Below, piece after piece: positions 8,511 to 19,213 of a stretch of 51,373 nt of DNA. Position numbers and translations under genes: made by a program. Positions within the stretch are counted from its first letter, which is position 1. Each line of letters opens with the position of its first letter. Source of the stretch: Clostridiales bacterium (GTDB taxonomy: Bacteria; Bacillota; Clostridia; Oscillospirales; Ruminococcaceae); the NCBI GenBank assembly GCA_012519635.1, contig JAAYPV010000005.1:1-51373 (forward strand). The letters are read 5' to 3'. Under the pieces are notes generated by a model. The model was not told the DNA's origin and made no database searches. It saw nothing but the letters and a program-made list of their open reading frames with translations.

Positions 8511-9866
8511 TTGCATGCAAATAACGAGCTGTATAGCATCAAAAATCTATGTGATAAATTAATTAAAAATTCACAAATTGATACCAAATTGTATGATAAG
8601 TTCAATGTAAAAAGAGGTTTAAGAAAAAACGACGGTACTGGAGTTTTAGCTGGCATAACCAATATCTGTAATGTTCACGGATACATAGTAAACGAAGGCG
8701 AACGCGAACCTATGGAGGGTGAGCTAATATACAGAGGCTATAATGTAAAAGATATTATAGAGAATGTAGAAAAAACTGATAGATTCGGCTTTGAAGAGGT
8801 CGTTTATCTTCTCTTGTTTGGTGAATTGCCCGATAAGGAAGGCTTGGATTGCTTTTCTAAATTTATTTCCAAATCGAGGGAATTACCTGAGGGCTTTATT
8901 GTCGATATGATTTTAAAGGCTCCTTCACCAAATATCATGAATAAGCTAGCCCGTTCGGTGCTTGCTTTGTATTCTTATGATGATTATGCAGAAGAAAAAG
9001 GTATCGAAAGTGAAATGTATACAGCTATCAGCATTATTTCAAAATTGCCTGTGATTATGACTGCTGCTTATCAAGTTAAAAAGAGCCATTATTGCAATGA
9101 GAGTATGATTATGCACCCTCTTAATCCAGAGGAGAATACTGCACAATCAATTCTTTCAATGCTAAGAGCCGATAGAGCATATACAGATGAAGAAGCAAAA
9201 TTGCTTGACGCATTGCTAATATTACATGCTGAGCATGGTGGTGGAAACAATTCAACATTCACCTGCAGGGTTCTTACATCCTCTGGAACAGACGCTTATT
9301 CAGCGTATTCAGCAGCAATAGGTTCACTTAAAGGCCATAGGCATGGTGGAGCTAATATTAAGGTTATGGAAATGCTTGAAGACTTTAAGACAAATGTTAA
9401 GGACTGGACAAATGAAGGACAGGTTGCAGACCATATGAAAAAGATTTTGAGGAAGGAAGCAAATGACCACTCAGGACTTATCTATGGTATGGGACATGCT
9501 GTTTATACCTTATCAGACCCTAGGGAGAAGATTTTGAAGAGGAAAGCGTCAGCATTGGCTAGAGGAACAGAAATTGAGGCAGAGTTTAAGTTGCTTGAAA
9601 CAATAGAAAGGCTTACTCCTGAAATGTTTAAAGAGGTTAGAGGAGAGAATAAGATTATTTGTGCAAATGTTGATATGTATTCAGGACTTGTTTATAAAAT
9701 GCTGGGTATCCCTCAGGATTTATATACACCTCTTTTTGCAATATCAAGAATGGCTGGTTGGGCAGCACATCGTATAGAAGAAATTTTAACCTGCAATAGA
9801 ATTATTCGTCCGGCATATAAGGCGATAGCTAAGTCAAAAAAGTATGTAAATATAGAAGATAGGTAG
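8511..9866 (+). CDS. gltA: citrate synthase (Si-type)
   Basis: Citrate synthase signatures HAEHGGGNNSTF, GHRHGGANIKV, GMGHAVY; TTG start. Confidence 0.93.
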   Translation: MHANNELYSIKNLCDKLIKNSQIDTKLYDKFNVKRGLRKNDGTGVLAGITNICNVHGYIVNEGEREPMEGELIYRGYNVKDIIENVEKTDRFGFEEVVYLLLFGELPDKEGLDCFSKFISKSRELPEGFIVDMILKAPSPNIMNKLARSVLALYSYDDYAEEKGIESEMYTAISIISKLPVIMTAAYQVKKSHYCNESMIMHPLNPEENTAQSILSMLRADRAYTDEEAKLLDALLILHAEHGGGNNSTFTCRVLTSSGTDAYSAYSAAIGSLKGHRHGGANIKVMEMLEDFKTNVKDWTNEGQVADHMKKILRKEANDHSGLIYGMGHAVYTLSDPREKILKRKASALARGTEIEAEFKLLETIERLTPEMFKEVRGENKIICANVDMYSGLVYKMLGIPQDLYTPLFAISRMAGWAAHRIEEILTCNRIIRPAYKAIAKSKKYVNIEDR

Positions 9867-9896
9867 AATATAATTGTATAGGAAGGTGGAGTGTCA

Positions 9897-11219
9897 GTGA
9901 AAATAAGAATGCTTGCAGCAATAGCTCTGATAGTGATTATTTTTACGGGATGTGCTGTTAATGCTGGAGTAGATACTATGCTGATACCACCAAAGCTTAG
10001 TGAGGAACAGGAACAGATTTATCAGGCTCTGATAAAGAGTGTCAACTCAAAAATCAGTTTGAAGTATCCTAAGTCGGGAGCAAATCTTTCTGCCTTTATT
10101 GTTGATGATATTGACTCTGATGATGAGGATGAGGCGATAGTTTTCTATGAACTTGAGTCCATTAAGGCGGAAGGGAAATCACTCAGAATAAATATACTTG
10201 ATAAGGTAGATGGTGAGTGGAGCTCCGTTTACGATTATTCAGCAGAGGGCGTTGAGGTTGAGAGAGTAATAATTTCAAGGCTTGGCGAAGCTGACCGAAT
10301 GAATATTATTGTTGGATACACGATGGTAAATCCTGATGAAAAACAGGTTATTGTTTACAATTACAAGGATGGGGTTTTGAAGAAAAATCTCTCAGAGGCA
10401 TATTCAATTCTGGATGTAAGGGATTTGGATAATGACGGGAATAACGAATTGCTTATTGTTGTAAATCAGACAGCCTCAAAAAAAGCAAGAGCAAGAGTTT
10501 TAAAGCTTAGCTCGGAATGTAAATATCTTGAGAGTTTTGTTGAGCTTAATACAAATATCGTGGAGTTCAAGCAGTTGATTTATGGGCTGGTTGATAATGG
10601 CGTCAGAGGTATTTACATTGATGAGGTAATTGGAGCAAATGCGTTGCAGACGGAAATTTTTACATTTGAGAACGGACTTTTAAGACCCAGATATGGAAGA
10701 ATATCCGAAATGGATATGGGCAAAGACTTAAATGTAATAAGACCTGCTTCAAATAAAACTATGGATATTGACGGAGATAGCGTGCTTGAGATTCCGATTA
10801 ATGAGGTTTTCTCCGGCTATGGTGATTATCCTGAGCCAGAAAGACTGTATAAGACAAATTGGTTTGTGTTTGAGAATAATACGCTTGTAAAAAAATATGA
10901 AAGCTATTACAGCATAACTAAAGGATATTCTTTTATGTTCCCAAGCAGATGGCAAGGACAGGTGACTGCAAAAATTGACAGTATAAATGATGAGGTTGTT
11001 ATATGCAAATATGACGGACAGCTTAAAGAAAATATGAAGGAATTAATGCGCATTGCAGTTGTAGAAAAAGGGAATATTGAGGATAAAAGTAATGAAGGCT
11101 ATGAGGTAATGAAAACAAAGGGTGAGGTTGGCTATCTAGTGTGGATATCACCGGATACGCAGGAACCACTTGTGCCGACTAAAAGTGAAGTTATGTTTAA
11201 TTTGATGGTAATCGAATAG
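9897..11219 (+). CDS. lipoprotein with three acidic D-x-D repeats, function unknown
   Basis: Lipobox-like IIFTGC; motifs DIDSDDEDEAIVF, DLDNDGNNELLIV, DIDGDSVLEIPI; GTG 9897 has better SD spacing than GTG 9891. Confidence 0.75.
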   Translation: MKIRMLAAIALIVIIFTGCAVNAGVDTMLIPPKLSEEQEQIYQALIKSVNSKISLKYPKSGANLSAFIVDDIDSDDEDEAIVFYELESIKAEGKSLRINILDKVDGEWSSVYDYSAEGVEVERVIISRLGEADRMNIIVGYTMVNPDEKQVIVYNYKDGVLKKNLSEAYSILDVRDLDNDGNNELLIVVNQTASKKARARVLKLSSECKYLESFVELNTNIVEFKQLIYGLVDNGVRGIYIDEVIGANALQTEIFTFENGLLRPRYGRISEMDMGKDLNVIRPASNKTMDIDGDSVLEIPINEVFSGYGDYPEPERLYKTNWFVFENNTLVKKYESYYSITKGYSFMFPSRWQGQVTAKIDSINDEVVICKYDGQLKENMKELMRIAVVEKGNIEDKSNEGYEVMKTKGEVGYLVWISPDTQEPLVPTKSEVMFNLMVIE

Positions 11220-11261
11220 TAATGGGCATCGGGCATATGTTTAATTGAAGGAGGTTCTTTT

Positions 11262-11960
11262 ATGAAACGTATTTTAGTATGTGAAGACGAGGATGTTATA
11301 AGAGATTTTGTTGTAATTAATTTAAAGCGTGCAGGCTATGATGTTGTTGATGTCAACTGCGGGGAGGATGCTCTTAAAACCTTTGAGCAGGAGAGAGGGA
11401 ATTTTGACATTGTATTGCTGGACATTATGATGCCAGGAATTGATGGATTTACTGTATGCAAAAAATTGAGGGAGAAAAGCTCTACCTTAGGAATTATAAT
11501 GCTTACAGCAAAAACACAGGAAATGGATAAAATCAGCGGGCTTATGATAGGTGCAGATGACTATATCACAAAGCCTTTTTCTCCATCCGAGCTTACTGCA
11601 AGGGTTGATGCGATATACCGTAGGGTTTGCATGAGCTTTAATAAGAATGAAAAGGCTGCAATAATTGAATCAGGTCCATTTGTACTTAATTTGAAAAGCA
11701 GGACTGTTACAAAGAATGGCAAGAATATCGACCTGACACAGGTTGAGTACCAGATACTTGAATATTTTATGAATAATAAGAATACAGCACTTGACCGTTC
11801 AAGTATTCTTAACCACATTTGGGGAGATAATTATTTTGGCGATGATAAAATTGTTGATGTTAATATAAGGCGAATCAGAATGAAGATAGAAGACGAGCCT
11901 TCTAATCCACAGTATATCCTCACTATTTGGGGCTATGGATATAAGTGGAACGATAAATAA
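11262..11960 (+). CDS. OmpR-family response regulator
   Basis: Receiver domain (DIVLLDIMMPGIDG, ITKPFSPSEL) plus winged-helix C-terminus. Confidence 0.95.
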   Translation: MKRILVCEDEDVIRDFVVINLKRAGYDVVDVNCGEDALKTFEQERGNFDIVLLDIMMPGIDGFTVCKKLREKSSTLGIIMLTAKTQEMDKISGLMIGADDYITKPFSPSELTARVDAIYRRVCMSFNKNEKAAIIESGPFVLNLKSRTVTKNGKNIDLTQVEYQILEYFMNNKNTALDRSSILNHIWGDNYFGDDKIVDVNIRRIRMKIEDEPSNPQYILTIWGYGYKWNDK

Positions 11961-12007
11961 TATAATGAGGATTGGTTGAATGTCCGAGCCGACAGAAGTG
12001 GTGTATA

Positions 12008-13429
12008 ATGAAAAGAATGATGAATATCACTAAAAAGAGCATAATAAATAGATGGATATTTAATAATTTTTTTGTAATTCTTCTAATACTTATTGTTATT
12101 GAGCTTGCCTTTATCTTTGCTATTCAAAGTTTTTATTATAATTCTGCAAGGGAGTATATGAAATCAAAGGCTAATGAAATTGCTGGAGTTTTAACTATAT
12201 ATTCCCAAGATAGTAATACCAATTTTGCAGGCGAGATAAGGGAGATGGTTGAGAGCTTTTCCGATAAGGATAAAATGGAGTTAATGGTTATTAACTCTAA
12301 AGGAAAGGTTATACTTACCTCATCTGGTTTTTCACCGGGAGAAACAATGCCCATGCCTGATTATGAGAGCATGAAGAATAGTGAGGAGTCAATCGGCATG
12401 GGTATTACCAAACAGCCGACTGGTGAAAAGGTTATTGCTATGTCATATCCGATTTCGAATATAAACAGCGACTACAGTGCGATAAGGGTTGTTTCCTCTC
12501 TTAAGGAAATTGATGACCATATCAGAAATCTGATTATTATGGTGACCTGTATTTGCGTTGTGGTGCTTTTAATGTTGATGTTTTCGGGAATGTACTTTGT
12601 TGGCTCCATTGTTAAGCCGATTCAACAGATAAGTGCGATTGCAACAAAATATGCAACGGGTGATTTTTCTGTAAGAATTAAGCACAACAGTCAAGATGAG
12701 ATAGGTAATCTGTGTGTTGCGATTAATAATATGGCTGATGAATTGTCCTTTGCTGAAACAATGAAGAATGAGTTTATTTCGTCAGTATCACATGAACTGC
12801 GAACACCGCTTACTGCTATAAAAGGTTGGGCAGAAACGCTTAATGAGAGTAATGACGCTGAGATGATGCAAAAGGGTATTGCTGTTATTGTAAACGAAAC
12901 TGAGCGTTTGTCCAGAATGGTTGAGGAATTGCTTGATTTTTCAAGAATGCAGAATGGGCGATTTGCACTTCAGATGGAAAATATGGATATACTTGCAGAG
13001 TTGGGAGAGGCAGTTTTAATTTATACTGACAAGGCAAGAAAAGAGGGCATAGATATAATTTACAATGAGCCTGAAATGCTACCCATTGTATATGGTGATA
13101 AGAGTAGGATAAAACAGGTTTTTATCAATATTATAGATAATGCAATAAAATATTCAGACTTTGGTGGTTCAGTAACTATTGAAGCTACAGAAAATGATGG
13201 TAATGTTCAGATAGTTATCGCAGATATGGGCTGTGGAATAAAAGAGTCAGATTTGCCGAGAATAAAAACAAAGTTCTATAAGGCAAATCATTCTAGAAGG
13301 GGCTCAGGAATCGGTCTTGCAGTTGCTGATGAGATAGTTACCATGCATGGTGGAACACTTACTGTTCTGAGCGAAGAGGGTGTTGGAACAACAGTTGTAA
13401 TAACCTTGCCAGCTGAAAAAAGGACATAG
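12008..13429 (+). CDS. sensor histidine kinase
   Basis: Two TM segments, HAMP, H-box SSVSHELRTPLTAIKGW, N/G boxes. Confidence 0.95.
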   Translation: MKRMMNITKKSIINRWIFNNFFVILLILIVIELAFIFAIQSFYYNSAREYMKSKANEIAGVLTIYSQDSNTNFAGEIREMVESFSDKDKMELMVINSKGKVILTSSGFSPGETMPMPDYESMKNSEESIGMGITKQPTGEKVIAMSYPISNINSDYSAIRVVSSLKEIDDHIRNLIIMVTCICVVVLLMLMFSGMYFVGSIVKPIQQISAIATKYATGDFSVRIKHNSQDEIGNLCVAINNMADELSFAETMKNEFISSVSHELRTPLTAIKGWAETLNESNDAEMMQKGIAVIVNETERLSRMVEELLDFSRMQNGRFALQMENMDILAELGEAVLIYTDKARKEGIDIIYNEPEMLPIVYGDKSRIKQVFINIIDNAIKYSDFGGSVTIEATENDGNVQIVIADMGCGIKESDLPRIKTKFYKANHSRRGSGIGLAVADEIVTMHGGTLTVLSEEGVGTTVVITLPAEKRT

Positions 13430-13453
13430 TTTATGCCTCGAGAGGAGATTAAT

Positions 13454-14410
13454 ATGGCAGATGAGAAAAGGAAAAAGAAAAACCATAAATCGAAAATAGG
13501 AGGTCAGGCACTTATTGAGGGCGTTATGATGAAGGGGAGTTATAAGTCTGCAATGGCTTGCAGGCTTCCTAACGGTGAAATTGACCTTGAGGTATGGGAT
13601 GAAAAGAACGGGAAAAATGCTCCTTGGTATAGAAAAATTCCTTTTGTAAGGGGGATTTTTAATTTTATCATCTCACTGGTTGATGGGTACAGATGCCTTA
13701 TGAAATCAGCCGAAAAGCAGATGGATGAGGATAATCCGCAAGAGGAAATGACGAAATTTGAGAAGTGGCTTGACGATAAATTTGGCGAAAAGATAATGTC
13801 TGTTTTTATGGTTCTGGCAGTTATTGTAAGTGTTGCTGTTGCTATGTTTCTTTTTATGTATCTGCCCACAAAAACTGTTGGACTTATTAAGCCGATTAAG
13901 GATTACAGCATATTGAAAACATTTCTTGAGGGCATTATAAAGATTATTATTTTTGTACTTTATCTAGGATTTACTTCCTTGATGAAGGATATAAAGCGTA
14001 CCTATGAATATCATGGCGCAGAGCATAAGACAATTGCCTGTCATGAGGCGGGTGAGGAGTTAAATGTTGAAAATGTAAGGAAACAGAGCCGATTTCATCC
14101 GAGGTGTGGAACCAGCTTTATTTTCCTTGTTCTTATAGTCGGAATATTTGTATTTAGCTTTTTAAGCTGGGGAAGTACTCTTGTAAGGGTTGGCATGAAA
14201 CTTGTATTAATGCCGCTTATCGTAGGGATTTCTTATGAAATTATTCGCCTTGCGGGCAGATATGACAATGTAATTACAAGAATTATTTCTGCTCCCGGTC
14301 TGCAATTACAAAAGCTTACCACAAGAGAACCTGATGATAAACAGATAGAGGTTGCAATTGCAGCTATCAAGCCTTGTATTCCTGAGGATTTGGAGGATGA
14401 TTTGTGGTAA
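13454..14410 (+). CDS. DUF1385 (YqhQ-like) membrane protein
   Basis: IGGQALIEGVMMKG and EYHGAEHKTIACHEAGEELNVENVRKQSRFHPRCGTSF motifs of DUF1385. Confidence 0.92.
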   Translation: MADEKRKKKNHKSKIGGQALIEGVMMKGSYKSAMACRLPNGEIDLEVWDEKNGKNAPWYRKIPFVRGIFNFIISLVDGYRCLMKSAEKQMDEDNPQEEMTKFEKWLDDKFGEKIMSVFMVLAVIVSVAVAMFLFMYLPTKTVGLIKPIKDYSILKTFLEGIIKIIIFVLYLGFTSLMKDIKRTYEYHGAEHKTIACHEAGEELNVENVRKQSRFHPRCGTSFIFLVLIVGIFVFSFLSWGSTLVRVGMKLVLMPLIVGISYEIIRLAGRYDNVITRIISAPGLQLQKLTTREPDDKQIEVAIAAIKPCIPEDLEDDLW

Positions 14411-15255
14411 CTGTTAGGGATATTTATGCTAATTCAAAGGCGATATTAAAAGCTAAAGGAATAGAAAATTATCGTTTTGAGGCTGCTTGTATTATTGAGA
14501 GTCTGTTTAAGACGAGGATAAATGTACTTATTAATTCTCAAATAATTGTCGGGGAAAGTCAGGTCAAGCGTCTTCAGGAGATGCTTAATAAGCGTATCGA
14601 GGGCTATCCTCTGCAATACATACTGGGAGAGTGGGAGTTTTATGGTCTTCCCTTTAAGCTTGGAGAGGGTGTGCTGATTCCACGCCCAGATACAGAAACG
14701 CTTGTTGATTATGTACTGGAATTTGCAAGGGATATGACTGACCCGAAAATTGTTGACCTTTGTAGTGGAAGCGGCTGTATCGCAATTGCGATAGATAAAA
14801 ACATACCGAATGCTCAGATTCATGCAGTTGAGGTATCGCAAGGTGCTGCTGATTATCTCAGACAGAACATAGAGCTTAACTCTTCAGCAGTACAGCTTGT
14901 TGTCGGAGATGTGCTTGATACAAATGTTGTGGACAGCTTTAATGAGTTGGATATTATAGTTTCAAACCCTCCATATCTCACCGATGAGGATTTTAAAAGC
15001 CTTCAGAAAGAGGTTTCATTCGAACCTAAAATGGCTTTATACGGTGGAGAAGAGGGTATGACATTTTATAGAGAAATTACAGAAAAGTGGGGTAGGTCTT
15101 TGAAAACAGGAGGACTCTTGGCTTTTGAAATTGGCATAAAGCAGGAGGATTCTGTTAAAGAAATATTGGAGCAGAATAGCTTTAGGGACATTGATTACAG
15201 ATGTGATTTGAATGGAATAATAAGAGTTGTTGCTGGAATAAAGGGTGATAAATAA
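14404..15255 (+). CDS. prmC: peptide chain release factor N5-glutamine methyltransferase
   Basis: IPRPDTETLV, DLCSGSGCIAIA and NPPY motif; overlaps upstream stop. Confidence 0.95.
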   Translation: MVTVRDIYANSKAILKAKGIENYRFEAACIIESLFKTRINVLINSQIIVGESQVKRLQEMLNKRIEGYPLQYILGEWEFYGLPFKLGEGVLIPRPDTETLVDYVLEFARDMTDPKIVDLCSGSGCIAIAIDKNIPNAQIHAVEVSQGAADYLRQNIELNSSAVQLVVGDVLDTNVVDSFNELDIIVSNPPYLTDEDFKSLQKEVSFEPKMALYGGEEGMTFYREITEKWGRSLKTGGLLAFEIGIKQEDSVKEILEQNSFRDIDYRCDLNGIIRVVAGIKGDK

Positions 15256-15270
15256 GACAGGAGGGTATTT

Positions 15271-16455
15271 ATGGCAAAGTCGAATTCAAAAAAACAGGTG
15301 CTTGTAATTCCATCCACTGCTGAGGAGAAGAAGAAAGCGTTAGAAAATGCGATTGCACATATTGAAAAAACATATGGTGCAGGAGCTGTAATGAGGCTTG
15401 GAGAAAACAAGCAAATGAATGTTGATGTAATCCCGACAGGTTCGTTAACACTAGATATGGCTTTAGGAATCGGAGGTGTTCCACGCGGCAGAATAGTGGA
15501 GATATTCGGTCCTGAAAGCTCAGGTAAAACAACTGTTGCCTTACACATTGTTGCTGAGGCACAGAAAAGGGGCGGTGAGGTTGCATTCATAGATGTAGAG
15601 CACGCACTGGACCCGATTTATGCAGCTGCACTTGGGATTAATATAGACAATCTGTTGATTTCACAGCCTGATAGTGGTGAACAGGCACTTGAAATTGCTG
15701 AGGCTCTGGTTCGTTCTGGTGCTATTGATGTGTTGATAATTGACTCTGTCGCAGCAATGGTTACAAAGGCGGAAATTGACGGAGAAATGGGCGATACTCA
15801 TGTCGGACAGCTTGCAAGGCTTATGTCACAGGCGATGAGAAAGCTGACCTCAGTAATTGCAAAATCAAATTGTGTTGCGATATTTATAAATCAGGTAAGA
15901 GAAAAGATTGGAGTTATGTTTGGAAGTCCTGAAACAACTCCTGGTGGTCGAGCATTGAAGTTTTATTCCTCAATAAGAATTGATGTTCGAAAAGGTGAGG
16001 CTATTAAAGATGGAAATGAGCATGTCGGCAACAAGACTAAGTGTAAGGTTGTAAAAAATAAGCTGGCACCTCCTTTTAAGGAATGTGAATTTGATATTAT
16101 CTTTGGTAAGGGTGTGTCAAGGACTGGTGAAATAATTGACCTTGCGGTAGAACTTGACATAATTAAAAAAAGCGGCTCATGGTTTAGTTATAAGGATACA
16201 AAAATTGGACAGGGCAGGGAGAATGCTAAGGAATGGCTTGTTAATAATCCCGAAATTTCGCTTGAAATTGAAGAGGCAATAAAGGCGAATGCATCAAGTA
16301 TTGTTATGGTATCAAAAAAGAGTAAGAAAGAGGAGAAGGCAAAGGAATCAGCAGTGCTTGCAAGTGTAAAGAAGCAACTTGAGATGAACAAAGATGAGGT
16401 AATTATTGACGCTGATGACGACTTTGAGGAATTTACACCTGTCGGAGAAGATTAA
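15271..16455 (+). CDS. recA: recombinase RecA
   Basis: GPESSGKTT Walker A, full-length RecA similarity. Confidence 0.99.
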   Translation: MAKSNSKKQVLVIPSTAEEKKKALENAIAHIEKTYGAGAVMRLGENKQMNVDVIPTGSLTLDMALGIGGVPRGRIVEIFGPESSGKTTVALHIVAEAQKRGGEVAFIDVEHALDPIYAAALGINIDNLLISQPDSGEQALEIAEALVRSGAIDVLIIDSVAAMVTKAEIDGEMGDTHVGQLARLMSQAMRKLTSVIAKSNCVAIFINQVREKIGVMFGSPETTPGGRALKFYSSIRIDVRKGEAIKDGNEHVGNKTKCKVVKNKLAPPFKECEFDIIFGKGVSRTGEIIDLAVELDIIKKSGSWFSYKDTKIGQGRENAKEWLVNNPEISLEIEEAIKANASSIVMVSKKSKKEEKAKESAVLASVKKQLEMNKDEVIIDADDDFEEFTPVGED

Positions 16456-16457
16456 TA

Positions 16458-17063
16458 ATGAGGATTACATCAGTTGAATTGTATAAGGGCAAGGTTTATT
16501 GCGTTGAGCTTGATGATGAAGAAAAGCTATTTTTTCATAGGGATATTGTTTATGATTTTGGCTTAACTCAGGGCATGGAGCTTGATAAAAGTGAACTTGA
16601 AGAAATATTAAGGGCTTCGGAAAGTCGAAGAGCAAGGGAGAGAGCACTGTATCTTCTTGATTATAAGGACTATTCTTATATTGAGCTTCTTGAAAAGCTG
16701 GAGAAGAATTATGATGAGGACATATGCTTTGAGGTGCTTGACAGTCTTGCTGAAAGGGGTCTTATAGATGACAGACGCTATGCTGAAAACCTTGCCAGAA
16801 AGCTATTTGATGGGAAGAAGTATGGACCCAATAGAGTAAGACAGGAGATGAACCGAAAGGGAATTCCACAGGAAATTATTGAGAATATTCTTGATGAATA
16901 TGAGGACGAAACATACGAGAGGCTAGAGGAGATTATTAACAAGAAATATTCTGATAATTTAGGGGATTATAAGAGTATAGAAAAGGTTAAAGCAGCTTTG
17001 GTAAGGCGTGGTTACAGCTTTAGTATAATTAATGAGGTTTTAAGGGATTTAATAGAAGAATAG
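16458..17063 (+). CDS. recX: regulatory protein RecX
   Basis: RecX helical repeats (YSYIELLEKLEKNY..., GLIDDRRYAENLARKLFDGKKYGPNRVRQEMNRKGI); 2 nt after recA. Confidence 0.93.
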   Translation: MRITSVELYKGKVYCVELDDEEKLFFHRDIVYDFGLTQGMELDKSELEEILRASESRRARERALYLLDYKDYSYIELLEKLEKNYDEDICFEVLDSLAERGLIDDRRYAENLARKLFDGKKYGPNRVRQEMNRKGIPQEIIENILDEYEDETYERLEEIINKKYSDNLGDYKSIEKVKAALVRRGYSFSIINEVLRDLIEE

Positions 17064-17127
17064 CTTTGGTTTTTTAATTTTAAAATAAAATAATCAGCAA
17101 TAAATTAATTCAAAAGGAAGATGGGTA

Positions 17128-18468
17128 ATGTCTGTAAAAATAGGGATGGTCTCACTTGGTTGTTCAAAAAACCTTGTTGACTCCGAACGAATGCTATATA
17201 AAATAAAAAATAAGGGCTATGAGATTATTAATAGTGCTGAAGAGGCTGATATCGTAGTCATTAACACCTGTGGCTTTATACAACCTGCAAAGGAGGAGGC
17301 TATTGATACAATTCTTGAGTTTTCCCAGATGAAATCTGAGGGGGGTATCAAGAAGATTATCGTTACAGGCTGTCTTGCTGAACGCTATAAGGAGGAGATG
17401 GCAGAGCTTTTTCCAGAGGCAGATGCTGTTATAGGAATTGGTTGTAATGAGGACATTATCGATGTTATTGAGAATGTGCTTGCTGAAAAAAGAGTGGTTA
17501 AATTTGATGACAAGGAAAAGCTAAGGCTCACTGGTGAGAGAGTCATTTCCACTTTGCCGTTTTCTGCATATCTTAAAATTGCAGAAGGCTGCAGTAATTT
17601 CTGCTCATATTGTGCAATTCCGTTGATAAGAGGAAGATATAGAAGTGTACCTATGGAGGAGGTCATTGAAGAAGCGAAATGGCTTGTTGCGAATGGCGTC
17701 ACTGAAATAAATGTAATTGCACAGGACAGTACACGCTATGGAATTGACCTGTATAAAGAGTACAGGTTGCCTAAATTGCTCAAGGAGATATGCAGACTTG
17801 ATGGAGTAAAGTGGATAAGGGTGCTTTATTGCTATCCCGAAAGAATTACGGACGAGCTTTTGGATGTAATTGCAAGTGAGGAGAAGATTGTAAAATATCT
17901 GGACATTCCGATTCAGCATTGTGACAAGGATATTTTAAGGCTTATGAATAGAAGTGGCAGTGAGGAGGAATTAAGGGCTTTATTCGCAAAAATCAGAGAT
18001 AAGATTCCGAATGTTACTTTAAGGACCACGATTATTACAGGCTTTCCGAAGGAAAGTGGAGAAAAATATGTTGCACTCGCTGAATTTGTAAAGGATATGG
18101 AATTTGACAGGCTTGGCTGTTTTGCTTATTCTGAGGAGGAGGGTACACCTGCTGCTGAAATGGACGGGCAGATTGATGAGGAACTTCGTCAAAAGCGTGC
18201 TGAACTTATTATGGATATGCAGCACATTATATCTGAGAGGAAAAATGCTCAGAAACTGGGCGAGGTGGTAGAAGCTGTTGTAGAGGGTTATGATGAGTCG
18301 AATGAAAGCTATTACGGCCGTTCAGCTGCTGATGCTCCAGATATTGATGGAAAGGTTTATTTTACATCTGATAAGGAGCTTAAGGTTGGCGATTATGTCG
18401 ATATAAAAATTACAAAAAATCTTGACTATGATTTGATTGGAGTTGTGGTTGATGAATTTACCGAATAA
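17128..18468 (+). CDS. rimO: ribosomal protein S12 methylthiotransferase
   Basis: MiaB/RimO family: SLGCSKNLVDSERML, radical SAM CSNFCSYCAIP, C-terminal TRAM. Confidence 0.96.
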   Translation: MSVKIGMVSLGCSKNLVDSERMLYKIKNKGYEIINSAEEADIVVINTCGFIQPAKEEAIDTILEFSQMKSEGGIKKIIVTGCLAERYKEEMAELFPEADAVIGIGCNEDIIDVIENVLAEKRVVKFDDKEKLRLTGERVISTLPFSAYLKIAEGCSNFCSYCAIPLIRGRYRSVPMEEVIEEAKWLVANGVTEINVIAQDSTRYGIDLYKEYRLPKLLKEICRLDGVKWIRVLYCYPERITDELLDVIASEEKIVKYLDIPIQHCDKDILRLMNRSGSEEELRALFAKIRDKIPNVTLRTTIITGFPKESGEKYVALAEFVKDMEFDRLGCFAYSEEEGTPAAEMDGQIDEELRQKRAELIMDMQHIISERKNAQKLGEVVEAVVEGYDESNESYYGRSAADAPDIDGKVYFTSDKELKVGDYVDIKITKNLDYDLIGVVVDEFTE

Positions 18469-19030
18469 ACTTACCCTGCTAAGATGTTGTCTTGTTCCTG
18501 TTTTTTTGCTTTTTATTTATCTAACAGCAGTACCTTATAATTACCTAATAGCATTAATTATATTTATGGTTGCATCAGCAACGGACGCTCTTGATGGGCA
18601 TATTGCAAGGAAGAATAATCTCATTACAAACTTTGGGAAATTTCTTGACCCGCTTGCTGATAAGGTGCTTGTAATATCGACATTAGCAGTATTTGTTGAT
18701 TTAAAGGTAATGGGTGCAATTCCACTTATAATTATCATTACAAGAGAATTTATGGTTTCTGGTTTAAGGCTTGTTGTAGCAGATGAGGGTGTTGTTGTTC
18801 CAGCAGGAATATGGGGTAAGCTCAAGACCGCCTTTACAATGATTACAATAATTTTTGCTTTGTTATGGCTCAGTATTTTAAATGATTTTGCATTTAATAT
18901 ATCAGCAAATACAGGGAATATTATAAATATAATCATACAGGTTTTGATATGGATTTCAACTGCCTTGACCATAATTTCAGGATTAGTTTATCTCAAGGCT
19001 TTTGGGAAGTATATTGATACTGAGAAATAA
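18452..19030 (+). CDS. pgsA: CDP-diacylglycerol-glycerol-3-phosphate 3-phosphatidyltransferase
   Basis: CDP-alcohol phosphatidyltransferase motif DALDGHIARKNNLITNFGKFLDPLADK. Confidence 0.95.
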   Translation: MNLPNKLTLLRCCLVPVFLLFIYLTAVPYNYLIALIIFMVASATDALDGHIARKNNLITNFGKFLDPLADKVLVISTLAVFVDLKVMGAIPLIIIITREFMVSGLRLVVADEGVVVPAGIWGKLKTAFTMITIIFALLWLSILNDFAFNISANTGNIINIIIQVLIWISTALTIISGLVYLKAFGKYIDTEK

Positions 19031-19107
19031 CAGTTTATACGCATATAAGCCTCCTAAAATAAATAAAATATAGGGAATTATGTTAATAAAAAATACCATA
19101 TAAATTA

Positions 19108-19136
19108 TTGACAAAGTTCTGTGTATTGTATATAAT
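19108..19136 (+). promoter_or_regulatory. perfect consensus sigma-A promoter
   Basis: TTGACA - 17 nt - TATAAT upstream of interrupted ORF 19214. Confidence 0.85.
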
Positions 19137-19213
19137 GTTATATACCTACACATATTGTGTAATTTGCAGGTTAGTCATACGGAAAATGAATTTATTTCTG
19201 AATGGAGGACATT

